In this document: in pieces, positions 16,912 through 25,243 of the stretch | Position numbering within the stretch: position 1 is the stretch's first letter | Layout: every line of letters starts with the position of its first letter | Assembly: GCA_039033415.1 (NCBI GenBank) | Contig: JBCCCR010000024.1 | Coordinates: 47,596-111,595, forward strand | Direction of reading: 5' to 3' | DNA from: Pseudomonadota bacterium | GTDB taxonomy: Bacteria; Pseudomonadota; Gammaproteobacteria; Xanthomonadales; SZUA-38 | DNA length: 64,000 nt | Translations under genes and position numbers: made by a program | Notes under the pieces: model-generated | The model's database searches: none | The model's input: only the letters and a program-made list of their open reading frames with translations | Told to the model about the DNA's origin: nothing

Positions 16912-18056
16912 GCCGCGTCCCTTAGCTGCTCTGCGACCGCGCGCGCTTCCCGGCTGATCTGATTCAACATGCCGCGGGTCGAGACTCGGAATCCACAGAA
17001 ATAGAGTCCGGGCAAAACTTCGGTACCGCTGGTCTGGGGCGCCCCGGCGCCATTGAGCTGATTGGCCAGTGCGGGCATCAGCTCATGGAGCCTCGGCCGA
17101 TAGCCGGTAGCCAGCACCAGCCCGTCATAGCGGCGGCGGCTGCCGTCGACGAAGTGAACCTCGCTGCCGCTGACCGACTCGATCCCTGGCCGGACCTTAA
17201 TGGCGCCGCTGCGGATCGCGTCGATCGTGCCGACGTCGATCAGCGGCACGCGCTGATGCTGGTCGATCTGGCAGTGGGCGCTGTAGGGGAGGGGGTTCAG
17301 GCCGTAGCGGGGGAGATCACCATACAGCCGGTCCAGGGTGCGGCGATTCATTTTTTCGGCGACCCGATCGGGAATCAGGCGGCTGAGACGGGAGATAGTG
17401 TTCAGCGGCAAGCCGTAAAGCTCGCGCGGTACCACGTTCAGGGGCCCTCGTACCGAGATTTCCACCTGTCTCCCAGCTTCGGCGAGGTCCAACGCAATTT
17501 CCGCGCCCGTATTGCCGATACCGACCACCAGATTGGCCGGGCCAGGTACGCTGTCTGGGTTTCGGTAATTCACCGCATGCATCACCTTAGGTCCCTCATC
17601 GAACGTTGACGGCTTTGACGACGTGGGCAGCAACGCCGGCGTCTGAGGGCAGCGATTGTAGCCGGTACAGATCACAACCTGCCGGGCCTGAATCGAGCCC
17701 TCGCCCGTCTCCAGCAGCCAGCCCTGCGGAACCGGTTCCAGGTTTTTGAGCGAGCAGCCAAAACGCGGTTCAAGCTCGAAGTGTCGTGCGTAGGTTTCGA
17801 GGTAGGCCACAACCTGTTGGCGGCTGGGATAGCGCGGTGTCCCCCGCGGAAAGCTGAGAAACGGCAGGCACGAGTCGCTGGCGGGCGTATGCAGGTGCAG
17901 CCGCTCGTAGTGTTCGTGCCAGCGCTGACCCACGCCGTGTGACGCCTCGATTAGCAGAAACGGCAGACCGAGTCGGCGCAAACTGGCCCCCACCGCCAGC
18001 CCCGCGGGTCCCGCGCCGACAATCACCGTGTGCTGCTGTTCGGGTGGATGCGCCAT
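16908..18056 (-). CDS. flavin-containing monooxygenase-like oxidoreductase
   Basis: A 382-residue two-dinucleotide-binding flavoprotein. VIVGAGPAGLAVGASL near the N-terminus binds FAD, and VVGIGNTGAEIALDLAEAG (about 180) is the NADPH Rossmann loop. LVLATGYRPRLHEL near residue 320 is the ATG motif of the FMO/YUCCA/CzcO-like class. The strict FMO fingerprint FxGxxxHxxx(Y/F) is not obvious: the segment before the second Rossmann fold reads PKVMHAVNYRNPDS. The substrate cannot be told. It overlaps uup by 4 bases and follows ccmI after an 80-base gap. Confidence 0.8.
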   Translation of the reverse strand: MAHPPEQQHTVIVGAGPAGLAVGASLRRLGLPFLLIEASHGVGQRWHEHYERLHLHTPASDSCLPFLSFPRGTPRYPSRQQVVAYLETYARHFELEPRFGCSLKNLEPVPQGWLLETGEGSIQARQVVICTGYNRCPQTPALLPTSSKPSTFDEGPKVMHAVNYRNPDSVPGPANLVVGIGNTGAEIALDLAEAGRQVEISVRGPLNVVPRELYGLPLNTISRLSRLIPDRVAEKMNRRTLDRLYGDLPRYGLNPLPYSAHCQIDQHQRVPLIDVGTIDAIRSGAIKVRPGIESVSGSEVHFVDGSRRRYDGLVLATGYRPRLHELMPALANQLNGAGAPQTSGTEVLPGLYFCGFRVSTRGMLNQISREARAVAEQLRDAA

Positions 18057-18135
18057 AAGAGGTGGACACTAGGGGCGGGTGTCGCGCGCCGAGCAAAGGA
18101 TCGAGCGCCACGCGGGTAAACCCGCCTGCATCGTC

Positions 18136-19395
18136 TTAGAGCACCGTGGCAATCTCGAGTCGTACGGGCTGGGTTTGGTTGTTGGCGACCGGCTCCGACA
18201 GCGCTTCCAAATCGCCGGGCTGCGCCGTCGCGTTGCCGGTCTTCGAGATTCTCGCGCCGACGACAACCTCGGGGAACGCCGCCAGGTTCATCGCCGGCAT
18301 CATCGCCATACTCGAGTCGAGCTTGACCGAAGTCGGCAGGTCCGCGGCCGTCAGCCGCTGGATCGCGAGCGGCATCGGCGGGCCGTTGTGTGCCCTGGCG
18401 AACACAAACAGCACGTCGTTGGGGGTTACGCGGGAGGCCAGCTCCGGGGCGAGCGAAATTTCCACGGTCAGCTGAGCCGCGCCGTCCGATTGAGTCGGAG
18501 ATGTTGCTGCAGCGTTGGGACTCGGTGTAGCCGCGACCGCCGCTGGGCTGGAAGGCTCACGGCCCAGCGCCTGCTCCACCTGGGCGATCTGTTCGGCGAT
18601 CTGTTGGGCGCCGTCGCTGCCTGGTTCCAGCTGCGCGGCAAGCGCCTGCCAGCGTTCCAGCGCGCGTTCGTAGTTGCCCAGGTTGAAGGCATCCAGCCCC
18701 TGAAGCCACAGGCCTTTCTGCAGCGTCGGGTCCTGCGCCATGGCTTTGGCTAGCGCGTCGCGAGCCTCCTGCGGCAGGGTGGGTTCACCGCTCTGGAACG
18801 CCAGCGCCTCGGCCAGTTCAATCAGGATCACCGGCTGATCGGGCACCAGCTCCAGCGCCCGACGGAACGCGTCCGCGGCCTCGGCGTAGCGATCCATGGC
18901 GCGATAAGAGCGACCCATGAGAAACCAGCCGTCGACGTCTTCCGGATTCTGGGCCAGCCTGGCGGCGAGCTGGGTGACCGCACTGGCGAGCTCCGGCGCT
19001 CCGGGCTGTTCGCCACCCTGACCGCCCGCACCTGAGCTTCCGGCTACCGGCACGCCCAGCTCGATGGCCCGGGGATCGCCGATTTGTAGATACATCACCA
19101 CGGCAAAAACCGGTGCCGCAACCAGTAGCAGCACGCCGGCCGCCACCGATCTGGGCGTTTGCTGCTGGGGTTCGACCGCCTCCAGCAAACTGCCCGCGAT
19201 GGCCTGTTTGCGCTCTGCGTAGTCCGACTCCTCGAGGTGTCCGTCGCGGAAGGCTTCCTCCAGCGACTTGAGCCGCCGCCTGGCGTCGACCGCCGCTTCG
19301 GACACGTCTGGTGCACCGCCGCGCAGGAGCCCGGGAACCACAAACGCCAGGGCTGCGGCCAGCATCACGCATGCGCTGATCCAAAACGCGGTCAT
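18136..19395 (-). CDS. ccmI: cytochrome c maturation protein CcmI
   Basis: A 419-residue membrane protein that presents apocytochrome c to the haem lyase. Two N-terminal helices (about 3-20 and 95-115) flank the typical cytosolic loop with SLEEAFRDGHLEESDYAERKQAI. The periplasmic part contains TPR repeats (about 150-290; GWFLMGRSYRAMDRYAEAADAFRRAL) and a C-terminal strand-rich domain common to CcmI. It is a separate gene here, unlike the CcmH-CcmI fusion of E. coli, and is the last gene of the ccm operon, overlapping ccmH by 4 bases. Confidence 0.93.
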   Translation of the reverse strand: MTAFWISACVMLAAALAFVVPGLLRGGAPDVSEAAVDARRRLKSLEEAFRDGHLEESDYAERKQAIAGSLLEAVEPQQQTPRSVAAGVLLLVAAPVFAVVMYLQIGDPRAIELGVPVAGSSGAGGQGGEQPGAPELASAVTQLAARLAQNPEDVDGWFLMGRSYRAMDRYAEAADAFRRALELVPDQPVILIELAEALAFQSGEPTLPQEARDALAKAMAQDPTLQKGLWLQGLDAFNLGNYERALERWQALAAQLEPGSDGAQQIAEQIAQVEQALGREPSSPAAVAATPSPNAAATSPTQSDGAAQLTVEISLAPELASRVTPNDVLFVFARAHNGPPMPLAIQRLTAADLPTSVKLDSSMAMMPAMNLAAFPEVVVGARISKTGNATAQPGDLEALSEPVANNQTQPVRLEIATVL

Positions 19396-19898
19396 CGGTT
19401 TTTGCCCTCACGCTCCGCTTCAAGCTTCGCCAGCTCTCGATCGAGCTCTTCCTGATCCGGATCGGCGAGCACCTGTGCCGGCAGAGCGCGCCGCCGCCGC
19501 AGGTTAAAAACCAGCGCCATACCCCCGATCAAAACCAGCACCAGGGGCCCAAACCATAGTCCCCAGGTGGCGGGTTTAACCGGCGGTCGATACAGCACAA
19601 AATCGCCGTAGCGTTCGGCAAGAAACGACTTGATTTGGTCGTTGCTCTGGCCGGCCACCATCATTTCGAGCACCTGATCCCGCAGGTCTTTTGCCAGCGT
19701 CGCGTCAGAGTCGGCCAGATTCTGGTTCTGACAGACCAGGCAGCGCAGCTCCTCGATCAGCGCCCAGTAGCGCTCCTCCTGCGCGGGAGACTCAAAGTCT
19801 TGCGGGTCGATCGCCAGCAGCGGGCCGCTGAGCAGCAGGCTGAGGGACAGGAACGCCGCGCGCAGCGACGCAGACAGAGGGCTTTTCGGCACCGTCAA
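19392..19898 (-). CDS. ccmH: cytochrome c maturation protein CcmH
   Basis: A 168-residue thiol-oxidoreductase that keeps the CxxCH of apocytochrome c reduced. The signal segment (about 1-28) is followed by LRCLVCQNQNLADSDA, the LRCxxC active site, then VLEMMVAGQSNDQIKSFLAERYGDFVLYRPP, the family hallmark. One C-terminal membrane helix (about 108-128) is followed by a charged tail. It overlaps ccmG and ccmI by 4 bases on either side. Confidence 0.96.
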   Translation of the reverse strand: MTVPKSPLSASLRAAFLSLSLLLSGPLLAIDPQDFESPAQEERYWALIEELRCLVCQNQNLADSDATLAKDLRDQVLEMMVAGQSNDQIKSFLAERYGDFVLYRPPVKPATWGLWFGPLVLVLIGGMALVFNLRRRRALPAQVLADPDQEELDRELAKLEAEREGKNR

Positions 19899-20425
19899 GA
19901 CTCCGGTTCGCCGGTCAGCAGTGGTGCAAAAGTCTCGGCGAAAATCTCGGCGTCGAGCGGGCCGACGTGTTTGGCCAGCACCGTGCCGTCCGCACCGATC
20001 AGAAAAGTCTCGGGCGCGCCGTAGACGCCAAAATCGATACCGGTGCGACCACTGGGATCATAGAGGTTGGCCCGATAGGGGTTGCCGAAGTACTGCAGCC
20101 ACCGTTTGGCCTCTCCCGCCTCGTCCTTCCAGTTCAGGCCGTAGACGGGCAGCTCGCCGCGCTCCGCCACCTCGGTGATGTAGGGATGCTCAACCTGGCA
20201 GGCGGGGCACCAGCTGCCCCAGACATTCAGCAGATAGCGGGTCCCCAGCAGGTCATCGCGGGTCAGCCGCTGCTCCGGATCGGCCAGCAGCGGCAGGTCG
20301 AAGGCCGGCGCAGGCTTGGCGATCAGCGGCGAGGGGACCAGCGTTGGGTCTTTGCCGATGCCGCTCTTGAGGAGCACGCCGAGGGCCAGAAAGGCCAGCA
20401 GAGGCAGGAGCAGGGTAAGCTTCAT
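19895..20425 (-). CDS. ccmG: thiol:disulfide interchange protein CcmG/DsbE
   Basis: A 176-residue periplasmic thioredoxin-fold protein anchored by an N-terminal helix (about 2-20). The active site is WGSWCPACQVEHP (CPAC), followed by the conserved VYGLNWKDEAGEAKRWL and DFGVYGAPETFLIGADG with the cis-Pro loop. It passes electrons from DsbD to CcmH or apocytochrome c. It lies between ccmF and ccmH with 4-base overlaps, as expected for System I. Confidence 0.96.
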   Translation of the reverse strand: MKLTLLLPLLAFLALGVLLKSGIGKDPTLVPSPLIAKPAPAFDLPLLADPEQRLTRDDLLGTRYLLNVWGSWCPACQVEHPYITEVAERGELPVYGLNWKDEAGEAKRWLQYFGNPYRANLYDPSGRTGIDFGVYGAPETFLIGADGTVLAKHVGPLDAEIFAETFAPLLTGEPES

Positions 20426-22434
20426 GCCGTTGCCGGCGCCTCGTCACCCGGCCGGACGGATTCAGCCTCATCCTGCGCGGCCGCCCGCGCTTTGCGCGCC
20501 GCCGCGGCTTCGCGGAAATAGCGCTGATCGGATGCGGCCAGCATTCCGCCCGCCATCATCATTAGGGCACCCAGCCAGATCCACCGGATAAACGGCTTGA
20601 AGTAGACCCGGACGGCCCAGCTGCCGGCCTCGTCCAGCGGTTCGCCGAGCGAGACATAGAGATCGCGCGTCAGCCCGGGGTCGATGGCCGCTTCGGTCAT
20701 AATCTGACCGCCGCGGGAATAGCCGCGCTTCTCCGGCCGGAGCTCGGCGATGACCTCACCACCGCGGCTGACGCTGAAAACGCCCTGGTCGGCCTGATAG
20801 TTGGGCCCGTCAACGCGGTTGACCCCAAGAAACTGAAAGTCGAAGCCGTTCGCCTCAAACGACTCGCCAGGCTTCATCGCCACGTCCTTTTCGATGCCCC
20901 GTGTCTCTACCATGGTCACACCGACTAAGAAAACGCCGACGCCGAGGTGCGCCAGCAGCATCCCGAGCGCCGCCCGAGACATCCGCGGCATGCCGAGCCA
21001 GCGAGACTTCGCGCTGCGATTGACGTGAAGCAGATACTTGATGGTCATCGCCATCACCCAGATGCCCCCGGCAAGTCCAAGGACGCCGCGCAGGCTGAAG
21101 TTCTGCCAGACAATCCAGGGCGCCGCGCCGGCAACGATCGACACCGCCAGGAGGGGCAGGCTATCGCGTACCAGCCGACCCGCGTTGTCGCTGCGCCAGC
21201 GGGTGAAAGGCCCGTAAGGCATCAGCAGAATGATCGGCGCCATCAGAATAAAAAACATCAGGCCGAAATACGGTGGCCCAACGCTGATCTTGCCCCAGCC
21301 GGCAGCTTCCGCGATCAGCGGATAGAGCGTGCCCACCAGCACCATGGCAGCGGAACCCGCCATGAAAAGATTGTTGGTGAGCAGCGCCGTCTCGCGCGAT
21401 ACCGGGGAGAATTGGCCGCCGGTGGCAATCCCCGGCGCCCGGATGGCGTAAAGCAGCAGCGCGCCGCCGCACAGCACGAACAGAAAACCGAGGATAAACA
21501 TCCCCCGCTCCGGATCACTCGCGAACGCGTGAACCGACGTGAGCACGCCCGAGCGCACAAGAAAGGTCCCCAGCAGACTCAGGCTGAAGGCGGAAATCGC
21601 CAGCAGGATGGTCCAGCTTTTGAAAGCGCCTCGTTTGTCGGTCACGGCCTGAGAGTGGATCAGGGCGGTGCCGGCCAGCCAAGGCATAAACGACGCGTTT
21701 TCCACCGGATCCCAGAACCACCAGCCGCCCCAGCCGAGCTCGTAGTAAGCCCACCAGCTGCCGAGCGCAATGCCGATGGTCAGAAACGCCCAGGCAACGT
21801 TGGTCCAGGGTCGGGACCAGCGAACCCAGCGGCTGTCGACGCGGCCCTCTAGCAGCGCAGCGATCGCAAACGCAAAGGCCACCGAGAAGCCCACGTAGCC
21901 GACGTACAGCATCGGCGGGTGAATAATGAGGCCCGGGTCCTGGAGCAGCGGATTGAGATCGTTGCCGTCCGGCAGCGCGGGCACGTGCCGGAGGAATGGA
22001 TTAGAGGTGAGCAGCGTAAACAGCAGAAAGCCAACGCTGATCCAGCCCATCACGCCGATGACGCGAGCGATAAAACCCTCTGGCTGGGAGCGGCTGAACA
22101 GCGCCACCGCCACGGTCCACACGGCCAGGATCCATACCCAAAGCAGGAGGGATCCTTCGTGGGCGCCCCACACCGCCGATACGCGATACGGGATTGGCAG
22201 CAGCAGGTTAGAGTTTTGCGCCACGTAAACCACAGAAAAATCCTGAGTCACGAATGCGTAGGTGAGAATCGCCAGTGCGATGGTGACAAACGTTGCCTGG
22301 CCGAACGCGGCGGGCCGAGCGACGTTCATCCAGGTGGTTTTGCCCAGCTGGGCGCCGAAGATCGGCAGAGTGCCCTGGATCACCGCCATGGCCAGGGCCA
22401 GAATCAGCGCAAACTGTCCGAGCTCAGGAATCAC
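20422..22434 (-). CDS. ccmF: cytochrome c haem lyase CcmF
   Basis: A 670-residue polytopic protein of the HemeHandling family with about 14 membrane helices. The WWD motif is WGGWWFWDPVENASFMPWL, and periplasmic histidines flank it (the HPPMLY and IHSQ regions). It joins haem from CcmE to apocytochrome c. The C-terminal region after the last helices is Ala/Arg-rich, from about 640. It overlaps ccmG by 4 bases and its start overlaps the ccmE end by 11. Confidence 0.97.
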   Translation of the reverse strand: MIPELGQFALILALAMAVIQGTLPIFGAQLGKTTWMNVARPAAFGQATFVTIALAILTYAFVTQDFSVVYVAQNSNLLLPIPYRVSAVWGAHEGSLLLWVWILAVWTVAVALFSRSQPEGFIARVIGVMGWISVGFLLFTLLTSNPFLRHVPALPDGNDLNPLLQDPGLIIHPPMLYVGYVGFSVAFAFAIAALLEGRVDSRWVRWSRPWTNVAWAFLTIGIALGSWWAYYELGWGGWWFWDPVENASFMPWLAGTALIHSQAVTDKRGAFKSWTILLAISAFSLSLLGTFLVRSGVLTSVHAFASDPERGMFILGFLFVLCGGALLLYAIRAPGIATGGQFSPVSRETALLTNNLFMAGSAAMVLVGTLYPLIAEAAGWGKISVGPPYFGLMFFILMAPIILLMPYGPFTRWRSDNAGRLVRDSLPLLAVSIVAGAAPWIVWQNFSLRGVLGLAGGIWVMAMTIKYLLHVNRSAKSRWLGMPRMSRAALGMLLAHLGVGVFLVGVTMVETRGIEKDVAMKPGESFEANGFDFQFLGVNRVDGPNYQADQGVFSVSRGGEVIAELRPEKRGYSRGGQIMTEAAIDPGLTRDLYVSLGEPLDEAGSWAVRVYFKPFIRWIWLGALMMMAGGMLAASDQRYFREAAAARKARAAAQDEAESVRPGDEAPATA

Positions 22435-22888
22435 CGTCGGCCTCCTTCGCTTCCTCAGCCTTCTTCAGCGCGTCAGCGACCTCGGGCGGCATGTAGGTCT
22501 CATCATGTTTGGCCAGCACTTCGCTGGCGACGAACACCTGTTCGCCGGACGGGCTGGTGGACAGCGCACCCTGAGCGATGATGCCCTGGCCCTCACGAAA
22601 CAGGTCGGGCAGGATGCCTTCGAACTCAACCGGCACGCTTTGGTTGTAATCGGTGAGGACAAAGCGGACCTTCAGGTCGCCCGGAGTGCGGCTGACCGAT
22701 CCGTCCAGCACCATGCCGCCCAGGCGGAAGTTGCTGCCGCTCGGGACCTCGCCGGCGTGCACCTCCGCGGGAGAAAAGAAAAACAGCATGTTGTCGTTCA
22801 GTGCGGTCAGCGCCAGCGCGACAGCGCCGGATACGCCGACGGCGATCGCCAGCACGGCATAGAGCCGCCGCTTCCGTGTCGGGGTCAT
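22424..22888 (-). CDS. ccmE: haem chaperone CcmE
   Basis: A 154-residue haem chaperone: one N-terminal membrane helix (about 7-28), a beta-barrel OB fold (FRLGGMVLDGSV, VRFVLTDYNQSVPVEFEGILPDLFREGQG) and the haem-binding VLAKHDETYMPPEV, whose His is the covalent haem ligand (H130 in E. coli). The start is the ATG at 22888: the frame is open further upstream, but that part overlaps ccmD, and MTPTRKRRLYAVL is the normal CcmE beginning. The ATG overlaps the ccmD stop (ATGA). Confidence 0.96.
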   Translation of the reverse strand: MTPTRKRRLYAVLAIAVGVSGAVALALTALNDNMLFFFSPAEVHAGEVPSGSNFRLGGMVLDGSVSRTPGDLKVRFVLTDYNQSVPVEFEGILPDLFREGQGIIAQGALSTSPSGEQVFVASEVLAKHDETYMPPEVADALKKAEEAKEADGDS

Positions 22889-23061
22889 GATTTGCTCCTG
22901 CGTCGGGCCAACGCCTGACGTTGCTTCAGCTCTCTCATCAATATCCTTTTCTTCACCATCGGGGCCGCCACTATCCATAGCAGGATCACCGTGAATACCG
23001 CGTAGGACCCCCAGACGAAGGTGCCATAACCGCCCATGGCAAAAAATGCCTGCCAATCCAT
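22885..23061 (-). CDS. ccmD: haem exporter accessory protein CcmD
   Basis: A 58-residue single-pass protein lying between ccmC and ccmE. It begins MDWQAFFAMGGYGTFVWGSY, the CcmD signature (an aromatic, Gly-rich start before the helix), followed by one membrane helix (about 19-35) and a basic tail (RELKQRQALARRRSKS). CcmD stabilises the CcmABC complex and helps release holo-CcmE. The stop overlaps the ccmE ATG by 4 bases, and ccmC ends 10 bases upstream. Confidence 0.93.
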   Translation of the reverse strand: MDWQAFFAMGGYGTFVWGSYAVFTVILLWIVAAPMVKKRILMRELKQRQALARRRSKS

Positions 23062-23071
23062 CGACGGCGCC

Positions 23072-23836
23072 TCAGGCGGTGCTGCCCGGCATTTCGACCC
23101 CGATGGCCCGCTGGGCCCAGCGCTTGCTGCTCTCCTGCTCCAGCAGCATCACGCGAGCCCGCTGCAGGACGTTGAAGGCATAAAACAGCTTGGTCGCCAG
23201 CGCCATGGCCAGCAGCGGCCACAGCATGCTCGGATGGATGGCGTTTTCGCCCATGAGATTGACGGTCGAGCCCTGGTGGAGAGTGGCCCACCATTCTACC
23301 GAGAAGTGGATGATCGGAATATTCACCAGGCCGACCAGCGCCAGGATCGACGCGGCTCGTGCTGCGCTGCGACGATCCTCGATCGCCTGGTACAGGCCAA
23401 TGACGCCGATGTAGATAAACAGCAGCACCAGCTCCGACGTCAGCCGGGCATCCCACACCCAGTAGCTGCCCCACATCGGCCGACCCCAGAGCGCGCCCGT
23501 CGCGAGCGTGATGGCGGTGAACGCAGCGCCAATGGGCGCGCTGGCCATCGCGACAATTTCGGCCACTTTGATTCGCCAGACAATCCCGACGACGCCGGAC
23601 ACGCACATGGCGACGTAGATAAACAAACTCATCCAGGCGCTGGGTACGTGAATGAAGATGATTCGATAGCTTTCACCCTGCTGATAGTCGGGCGGCGCCA
23701 CGAAGAGTCCGCGGTAGAGACCCCAGCCGAGAACGATGGCGCACGCCACCGCCAGCCAGGGGATCAGCCGCCCGCTGAAGCGGTAGAAGTACTCGGGAGA
23801 GCCCAGCTTATGAAACCAGAGGGTAAGTCTATTCAT
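23072..23836 (-). CDS. ccmC: haem transporter CcmC
   Basis: A 254-residue protein with six membrane helices that loads haem on CcmE. Its WWD-like motif is WGSYWVWDARLTSELVLL, with the periplasmic His of FIHVPSAW before it and HFSVEWWATLHQG after it. The true start is the ATG at 23836 (MNRLTLWFHKLGSPEYFY), overlapping the ccmB stop by 4 bases; the open frame upstream is a shadow of ccmB. Confidence 0.96.
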   Translation of the reverse strand: MNRLTLWFHKLGSPEYFYRFSGRLIPWLAVACAIVLGWGLYRGLFVAPPDYQQGESYRIIFIHVPSAWMSLFIYVAMCVSGVVGIVWRIKVAEIVAMASAPIGAAFTAITLATGALWGRPMWGSYWVWDARLTSELVLLFIYIGVIGLYQAIEDRRSAARAASILALVGLVNIPIIHFSVEWWATLHQGSTVNLMGENAIHPSMLWPLLAMALATKLFYAFNVLQRARVMLLEQESSKRWAQRAIGVEMPGSTA

Positions 23837-24507
23837 GAAACACTGATCCTGAGGCCCGCAGCAATCGCAAACGGGGCCGTAGTCACCGCCAGCACCAGCA
23901 TGGCAGCCAACAGGTAGAGACTGGCCGCGGGAGAAAAGCCCTCCAGCGATGCCGTAACGGCTGCGGTAGCAAAGATTATCACAGGTACATACAGCGGCAG
24001 CACCAGCAGCGACAGGAACATACCGCCGCGGCGCAGGCCCACACTTAACGAAACGCCGATTGCGCCAATGCTGCTCAAAATTGGGGTTCCGAGCAGCAAT
24101 GACAAGGCCATGATGCTGATCGTCTCCGCCCTTAAACCATAGGCGACGGCCACCACGGGCGCCACCAGCACCACCGGCAGGCCGCTCACCAGCCAGTGGG
24201 CACCCACCTTGGCCAGCGCCAGCACCGGCAGGGGCCAGCGCGAGATGATCAGCTGATCCAGCGTGCCGTCTTCCAGATCGGCATAAAACAGCAGATTGAG
24301 CGACAGCAAACACGCCAGGAGGGAGATCACCCAGATCACCCCGGGAGCGATGGTCACCAGCAGATCCCGGTCCGGGCCTAGTCCCAGCGGAAACAGCGTT
24401 GCGACCATCAGTAGAAACAGCACCGGCGCCAGCATCTCTGACCGGCGCCGCAGCGCCAGGCGCAGATCGCGCGCCAGCAGCGCGAGCACGGCACGGGGCA
24501 GGCTCAT
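23833..24507 (-). CDS. ccmB: haem exporter permease CcmB
   Basis: A 224-residue membrane protein with six helices, the permease partner of CcmA. The start segment LARDLRLALRRRSE and the helices LLACLLSLNLLFYADLEDG and PILSSIGAIGVSLSVGLRRGG are typical. The ATG at 24507 is preferred to one three codons earlier because it overlaps the ccmA stop as ATGA. Confidence 0.95.
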   Translation of the reverse strand: MSLPRAVLALLARDLRLALRRRSEMLAPVLFLLMVATLFPLGLGPDRDLLVTIAPGVIWVISLLACLLSLNLLFYADLEDGTLDQLIISRWPLPVLALAKVGAHWLVSGLPVVLVAPVVAVAYGLRAETISIMALSLLLGTPILSSIGAIGVSLSVGLRRGGMFLSLLVLPLYVPVIIFATAAVTASLEGFSPAASLYLLAAMLVLAVTTAPFAIAAGLRISVS

Positions 24508-25196
24508 GGGGTCCACCCGTCGATCTCGAGCTCCCGATGATTGCTGACCTGGGGCACGAAGGTGCCGTGACTCGTCATGAGCGCCCGCCCGTCTTCGCTG
24601 ATATGGCGTTGGAGCAGGCGGTCCACCAGCGTGATTCCCTCGGCATCGAGGTTGCTGTAGGGCTCATCGAGAAACCAAATGCGGGCCGGGCACAGCAGCA
24701 GTCTCGCCAGCGCCAGGCGTTTGCGCTGGCCTGCCGACATTCGACCGGCTTCGCTGTACTGGTAGCCGTCAAGGCCGCAGGCATTGAGCGCACCCTGGAC
24801 GGTGACGTCATCCCGCCGGCCCAGGAAGTCGGCGTAGAAATTCAGGTTTTCCGCGCAGGTGAGATTGTCCTTGAGCCCTAGGTTATGGCCCAGGTATTGA
24901 AACTGAATCTGGCAGCGCGGGTCCTTAGGATCGAAGCGTTCGTCGTCCAGCGTCACCTCAAAAGGTTCCTGGGCGGGGACCAGCCCGGAGAGCAGGCGAA
25001 TCAGAGTCGACTTGCCGGAGCCGTTTTCGCCGCGGATCAGTACAACCTCTCCCGCGTCCACGGTGAGCTGGACGTCCCGCAAGATGGTCAGCTGATTGCG
25101 CTGAAAGAAAAGGGATTGAACCTGCAGCAATGTTTTACGAGCCCCCGCCGGGGCCGCAATGCTAGCAGGCTGGCCGACCGGTTTCATCATCTTCAC
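24504..25196 (-). CDS. ccmA: haem exporter ATP-binding protein CcmA
   Basis: A 230-residue ABC ATPase, first gene of the ccm operon. Walker A is GENGSGKST, the signature AGRMSAGQRKRLALARL, Walker B IWFLDEPYSNLD, with the switch His in MTSHG. The N-terminal 20 residues before LLQVQSLFFQRN are unusual for CcmA; a downstream start is possible. It is divergent from glutathione reductase, with only 47 bases between the starts. Confidence 0.95.
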   Translation of the reverse strand: MKMMKPVGQPASIAAPAGARKTLLQVQSLFFQRNQLTILRDVQLTVDAGEVVLIRGENGSGKSTLIRLLSGLVPAQEPFEVTLDDERFDPKDPRCQIQFQYLGHNLGLKDNLTCAENLNFYADFLGRRDDVTVQGALNACGLDGYQYSEAGRMSAGQRKRLALARLLLCPARIWFLDEPYSNLDAEGITLVDRLLQRHISEDGRALMTSHGTFVPQVSNHRELEIDGWTP

Positions 25197-25243
25197 GAGA
25201 TTGGTAGATAATGCGCCGCGACTTTGGTGAAAGGAACGGGTAA

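Noticed and set aside
15751..16962. 403-codon open frame on the + strand
   Set aside because: Antisense to uup, whose two ATPase cassettes are certain.
18112..18125. GCGGGT/ACCCGC palindrome between ccmI and the flavoprotein gene
   Set aside because: Only a two-base loop and no T-run on the minus strand; not counted as a terminator.
23837..24313. N-terminal extension of ccmC
   Set aside because: This region is ccmB in another frame; the ATG at 23836 gives a normal CcmC.
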